From: Phytoseiulus persimilis
Lineage: Eukaryota; Arthropoda; Arachnida; Mesostigmata; Phytoseiidae
Assembly (NCBI GenBank): GCA_037576195.1
Contig: CM075101.1
Location: forward strand, 13,020,001-13,084,000
Direction: 5' to 3'
Length of the DNA stretch: 64,000 nucleotides
Part shown: positions 58,411 to 64,000 of the stretch, in pieces
Position numbering within the stretch: the stretch's first letter is position 1
How the letters are laid out: each line of letters opens with the position of its first letter
Notes under the pieces: model-generated
Told to the model about the DNA's origin: nothing
The model's database searches: none
Seen by the model: only the letters and a program-made list of their open reading frames with translations
Translations under genes and position numbers: made by a program

Positions 58411-58971
58411 TTGTCTTCAAGCGGTCACTTGCCAAGTACAATCCAAGATCTCAGCAGTCTCAGGGAAATTTATCGGAAGCAAGATCGATCGAGTGCCCTT
58501 TGTGCGCTCAACAATCTTCATAACATATGGATTATCTGGCCAAGCACCTGGGAGCGTCGAATGTTCTACTCTGAGTATCGAAAATTTGTTCTCAGAACTC
58601 TTCTACTGGGTCTGAAGTCAAGACAAAACATCTGCTTCGAGCCTCGAAGAATCAATTCCCGCCGAAGCCGCTGCAAAACCTTCCGACGCGGGGATTCTTC
58701 GAGTCCGAACGAAGTTCCATATGACCGGAGTCGCGAGTTCTCCGGAATCGCAAACGCATATATCTTTTCTTTCCGGGTGTGCTCCGATTCTCTCAATCAG
58801 TGCTCGAAAGCTGCGAATCGTCATATCAGAACAGCGACTTCGGGATTCGAGCCTCGGAGCCGAGAAAACAATTCCGGAGAAACGCTTCGGAAGCAAATCA
58901 AGCCTCCAGCGGCAATGTGCAAGGAGCGCGCGCCTAACTCCATCAGAAATGGCTTCGCAGGAATCGGTTAA
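58411..58971 (+). other. Unassigned 186-codon ORF downstream of slit
   Basis: Starts in a region where another plus-strand frame (58202-58615) is also open. The translation has an aromatic- and hydrophobic-rich stretch near its middle (IWIIWPSTWERRMFYSEYRK) and a polar C-terminal half. There is no signal peptide or known motif. It may be one exon of a gene, a decayed fragment or chance. Confidence 0.12.
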
Positions 58972-60414
58972 CAGGGAAATTAGGAAGTTAATGGTAATAG
59001 AGTTGGAAAAGGTCCCGAAGGTACGCGTAGGCGGCAGCTCCTGGGTGGGAAGATGTACTCCTCCTTGATTGGCTGGCGCTTTATACGAGACCTGTTCGCC
59101 TGGCTAAATACTTATTAAGTCTCCCTAAGTGCAAACTGCGAACCATATTAACATTTCCACTCGAGCGGTGCCGATAGATCAAGTCCTAGAACTCCGAGAT
59201 CGAACAGACGGAGCTCTTTCAATCTCTTTGCTTCAATCGCTACGGTCGAAAGAAAACTCCGGCCTATCACGGTCGTTCCCTCGAACGATCCCGAGTTCTG
59301 GTTCGACTTCAGCTTCAGTTACAGCGTTGAAGATGCCGAACCATGGGCCCAACGGTCTTTCTGAAGACTGCTGACATCGAAAGGGTCTTTCGTCCGGAGG
59401 ATGCAGAATCGTTAACACTAAAGGCTGTGCTCTCCCGAGTGTCAGTTGTAAAAAGCTGTTGAAAAATGAATCCTGGAACAGCCCCGGCCACTTTTCCTAT
59501 CAGACTCGAACAACAAAAGGCTTCCAGCGAAAGGAAACGGTGACCTAGGCAATACCTTGGGACTTTCCTGCGTGGTGCGTGATACAGCCTAGCGTCGCGA
59601 TCACTTATTCGACGATTTATCTGTTGACAAAGTCGCCGTGTACGCTAAGCGCAAAATTTATGTTCGACGCAGAGCGTCGATAATGCACCGACTGCTCCTT
59701 TGTTGGCTTTCAACCTAAAAGGCAATTTGTAGAACGCTCCTACTTCCCCGAGGACCATCCGTCATGTGCGCGCGGATATTGATTAACAAAACGGGTGACC
59801 ATTTCCCCAATCCCTTTGCGCCGGCGTCGCAGCTAGTGTCGGGCAGATCCGATAGCCAGTTTGCGCTTCTACGAACTCACGTAGCAAAACTATTTACGAG
59901 GTGAACGAGCGAGCCGACTCCAAGTGGAATGAAGGGCTGCCTCGCGTTTATCGTCACGGATTATCACCGAAGCTCGTCCACGGAGGTTTGAGGCTCCAAA
60001 CATTGAAGCAACAAGAGATGCTTGGGAAAAATACAGGGAACAGCTCGCGAGTCTCGTGAATTTCCGGAAGAGCGTTCGGCGTCTGGGAGGGTGTGGTGAG
60101 TTCGGCCGAAAATAAGACAGCAGAAGTGTTCCAGCCATGCACGGCCGCTATCTCTTCGACGAGTCTGTACTAGATCCGTTCGTCCAGCGGAAACCGATTG
60201 CTTCAGCGGACTCCTCGAGACCCGCTCACTCTCCGGGATGACTCTCCTTACAGGCTCCACGAGTCAACGACGTGTTGTTCTCGTGGATTCCCTCAATCCC
60301 GAAATTTTCGCCACGACTTGGCGCCAGAGCTCAAAGTACACCATTCGAGTCGAGCGATGTGAGTCCGGGAGCGAAGCACGAACCGTGTAGCCTCAATACA
60401 AGCAGACCTAATAG

Positions 60415-60711
60415 ATGTCCTTGCTGGTTCCCATGCACCCGTATAATTTGTTCATCAGGGCTCTCTCGTGGAAACTCAAGTCTCTGTTGAAAGTCCGGGC
60501 GATCAGAGTTTCTCCAACGCAGAGTGAAGGATTACTAGACGAACTCATTGGACTTTTCCTTCCTGGCCGAATCTCTCAAATGAAAATGACTCCCAGTCCT
60601 GAAATCTCCAGTACTTTCTATATTGAAGACTCGGCGGTAGCAGTTCCAGAGAATAAGTTCGAGTTCTCGAGCTTCAGTGTCTGGAGCCCGCTATTCCAAA
60701 GTGAGCGGTAA
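60415..60711 (+). other. Unassigned 98-codon ORF downstream of slit
   Basis: Composition is balanced rather than Arg/Ser-rich. A possible acceptor (TTCATCAG at 60453-60460) and a possible donor (GTGAGC at 60701) would define an internal exon. An upstream candidate exon, TTACAG to GTGAGT (about 60255-60349), is open in all three frames, so the phase cannot be settled. No family recognised. Confidence 0.15.
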
Positions 60712-61022
60712 AGGTCGTCAGTCGGTTTCATGTTCCTGCTGCGCGTTGCTGTACGACAGCCACGGAGACGTCGGTGCGCTTTAAAGATCCTGCTCTCCTG
60801 GATGGTGAAGATTTTGGAAGCGACAAGATAGGCTTCCTTCTTGTCTTCATCATAACAATCGCTCACAGCTTTCGCATGCCACATTCTCATCAAGATTTGC
60901 TGTCTGTCTGAGCCTGTACATGCCTCGCATTCCTCGAGGCAGTCGGAACGAGACCGAAAGAAGTACCACTCAGCTGGATTCGTGGAGTCGTCGCCTTGTG
61001 ACACCACTGGTTCCGTCGTCAC
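60618..61022 (-). other. Unassigned 134-codon antisense ORF
   Basis: Begins with GTG, not ATG, so if real it is an internal exon. The product is acidic in its N-terminal half with several Cys residues and a WYFF segment. It overlaps the plus-strand candidate at 60415-60711, so at most one is likely real. Confidence 0.12.
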
Positions 61023-64000
61023 CGCGCCACTTCCTTCGCTTCCTTCTCGCCGACGGCCGCCGACGTCGCCGTTGCGGCTCTCTTATTCCTTCGCAATGCT
61101 TTCTGCAAACCGAATTGAAATGTCTCTAATGAACAGTTCTCCAAGCTCCACTCTGTGCACGGAGGAAACCTGGGAAACGTCTGCTCTTTGTCTCCGCGTT
61201 CAGAATAAGAGGGAAGGTTATTTAACCTCCAAATGGGATCCAAAGTGATTTCGTCAGCTCGAGAAGTGCGTCCGTAGGTTCGTTCGTTCATTGGTTGGTT
61301 AGCTCAGTCGCTCCCTTGCTGGAGCTCCTCGTTTCTCAGAGTAGGCCCCCGTCTGTCTCCGACCTGGCCAGAAGAAACGAAGTAAGCCGATTCAAGAGAA
61401 AACACCCCTCTACGGTGGGCAAAACTGCTCCGAGCTCAAGAGGACTTTCCTACGCTCAACAATCGCTTCAAGCACTCCTATATTCAGTGACGATGTCGTT
61501 CTCATGACCTTTGTCCATGAGCGATGGCACATCATTCTCTTGTTGTTGATTTTCGCTGTTGTTAGTGTCGTCACTGTCGTGGGGCCCGTATCTATCCATT
61601 CGAATGTTGCAAGGTCTCCTTCCGCCCTTTGTCTGCGCTGAATGGCACCACCCACCCGACAATGATAACCAAGAGGACGAGTCGTTAAATGGAGCCATGC
61701 GCCAGAGAGAGATACGAACGAGCAGCCTCACGATATGGCTTCATGTTGTTGAATTGAGCGTTTTACGAATCCGATCAACTCTCGAGACCGACGGAGTGGC
61801 ACCGCTAAATACTGATACCAAATTGGAAATGTTCCCAAAAAGGTCGAACGTGCCGCAGGCGGATGCCCGGGGGCGATCTGCGATACCAAAGCTGTATGCA
61901 GACCAGTCCAGTATTGAAGCGTCTTCAACTCAAAAACAGGTAACGTCAAGATGATGAAAGTTACCGAACGAGCCGGAGGATATGATTGTGTGGAGGAGGA
62001 AAAAAGGAAAGCTCGGAGGTCGGAGATTTATGCGATACAGAGCCCTCTTCAGTGTGAGAAGGGCTTCTGCGAGGATTCAAACACTTCAGGTAGATCAGAG
62101 ACGGTCTGCGAAGTTTCCCCGATCGACTAAATCATTGAGGAACGAATATGTGTCGGAACAGATACGCTGGTGCTGAGCGAAGCCAGAGCTCTCGCCGGGG
62201 GCAACTTGATTCGTGGAGCTCTGCGCGTGGACCCTCCACCTGCCCTGAAAACTTGTCGCAGCGTCCGCCCCAGTGATCTCTTCACCATGGGCCGAGGATC
62301 GAGTTTCGCGAAATACGAAGATTGAGCTCTCGTTGTCTGGGCTGTTGACGAACAAAACGGCTTCTCTTCGACACCGTGCGTCCGGTGGATGTGGTGATTT
62401 TTTCCGGCAGCCACTTTTGAATCACGGAAGTTCGTGCTCCCGGGAAACCGGACACAGACTTTTACAGCTTGGCGTGTGCCTCCGAAATTCGCAGGAGTAC
62501 CGCTACAACCAGCCCGAGAAATCCAATCCTTGAGATTGAGTCGAGTTTCGAAGGGCGAGCGAGGGCTCAACAGAGGGCGGAGAGGCCGGAGTTTGTGCTC
62601 GAGGAAGGCGACAGCGGAATTTGTTCAAGGGATCCATCAAATCAAGTTAGAAGTTGATCCTAATCCAGTATGATCACTTCCTCGTGATCAAGGGTGCCAT
62701 CGAAAGCCTACTTCACCCAGGGAAGCCATGGAATCTATACCCATCGACTAGAGATTGGTGCTCGGGTCGACGCGTAGCTGAATGGCAGTGGTTATGCTGC
62801 TGATGAGGAAACCAGGGTGGTGCTTCTTCAAAGAGGTGTGGCCCGGGAGTTTGCCGAGAGCTCGCCGCTTAATACGCGCGTCGAGTGATAGCGAATCTCA
62901 TTAGCGGTAGGGTTATATGCTATCGCCTGTGCGTTCGTCCGAAGGCGACAACGACGACAGTGGGGCGACTGCGGCGTCGGCGGCCCGGACCATCACCCGT
63001 GCGACCTCTCCCTTGCCGCCAGCTATGCGACTTTAGTCAACAAACTTTTTTGCCTCGCCTGCATCCCGGAATTTTTATGCTGAACCACTTAGCTCGTGAT
63101 TCGCCTAAGCGGCGGACAGTCGGCTTGTTGCGAGACATTTTTGTTGCGACTTCCGAGACTAATTTTTCACTAAACCTTCAGGCGGATCGGCGTTTAATCG
63201 GAGAACTTTGTTTTCGCGGAGGGATCTTGTTGGATCTGCTCAGGAGCTCTCATTCATCCCAAGGTCCAACGCTGTGAACGCTGGTTCTGCGGCTCATCGA
63301 CGTCGCCCCAGGCGAGGTAGCTCTCCGAGGGATGCGATCATCGAACGCCGGGGCTAACAACATCGTAAACGCACTGGCCGCTCGGTTGGGTTAGCCCTCC
63401 ATCTTGTTCCCTTTTCCCTTGCTCATTCCGGTTTCGAGCTCACCGAGACTCACAAAACCCGCTATCGAAGTGCAACACCGCTTTCGCATGGAGGCCGGGC
63501 GTGCGAGATGATGAATCATATGAACGGTTATCGAGCGGCTTGAAGTTTCCGATACCTGGAAAGTCAGGAGTGGATGTTCTTCGGTCGTTCGGGCTGACTG
63601 TGTGCCGGACGTGACGACTCGCGTAGAATCCCAGCCGGAACGAAATCGAATCATTCCCGTTGCGATCCGAGAACACCGGGAGAGAGGTCAGCGGTGGTTT
63701 CTTCCGCGATCACGTCAATTCTGTTTGTCCTCCTCCTGCTGGTGCTCCTGATTCGGCTGAATTGAGAACCCCGGAGTTGTGTGTCAGCTTGTTTTTGCCC
63801 TGTCGCGTGTGGCTGGTCTATGTTCCACATGTTTGCACAAACCTCAGCAGATTTTACAGAGAAACCGAGCGCGAATCTGCGGACGAATCTATTGTGCTGA
63901 GGTTTCATGTGTTTCCGACGATGTTTGCTTCGTTTCTAATTAAGAAATGTCGGAAATCTGTCCGCGCGTTCGACAATGTGCGAGCCATGTCTCATTCGAA

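Larger units (their letters stand above)
56867..64000. other. Downstream region, no gene recognised
   Basis: An AT-rich block lies at about 57770-57915. Between 58.0 and 62.6 kb there are several 70-190-codon ORFs on both strands, such as 58202-58615, 58411-58971 and 60415-60711 (plus) and 60618-61022 (minus). Some look more protein-like than the intronic ORFs, but none shows a recognised domain and overlapping frames compete. It could be an unrecognised gene, decayed gene fragments or chance. Confidence 0.5.

Overview
The window is eukaryotic genomic DNA, very probably from an arthropod. Base composition is close to balanced, CpG and the word TCGA are frequent rather than depleted, introns are GT-AG, and many introns are only 85-160 bases. 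The one gene I can assign encodes a Slit protein with a single EGF repeat after the laminin-G domain, as in Drosophila Slit (vertebrate Slits have more). A mite or other chelicerate would fit the composition and intron sizes, but that is only a guess.

The window is dominated by one complete, plus-strand, 21-coding-exon slit gene (ATG at 4192, stop at 55855-55857). The joined coding exons total 4380 bases, or 1459 residues, with every splice phase consistent. Domain order is signal peptide, four leucine-rich-repeat domains D1-D4 (each with N- and C-terminal cysteine caps), six EGF repeats, a laminin-G domain, a seventh EGF repeat and a C-terminal cystine knot. This is the secreted midline-guidance ligand of Roundabout (Robo) receptors.

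Layout: 1-4131 has no supported gene and probably holds slit upstream sequence plus an untranslated-leader intron. Coding exon 1 (signal peptide and the first cap) is followed by a 28.7 kb intron. Exons 2-4, one LRR each, are separated by 7.4 and 4.2 kb introns. From 46 kb the gene becomes compact: exons 5-21 fit into about 9.8 kb. All EGF repeats and the laminin-G domain lie in one 1407-base exon. A plausible 3' untranslated region runs to about 56.87 kb. From there to 64 kb I recognise no gene, only unassigned ORFs on both strands.

The introns contain simple repeats, several long C or G runs, a 33-base tandem repeat, a hAT-like miniature transposon candidate in intron 3 and an imperfect fold-back element in intron 19. 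A 445-codon ORF in intron 1 is unusually long but has no recognisable family. I found no RNA genes and no CRISPR arrays. Apart from slit and these elements, no new biological system is supported by what I can read.
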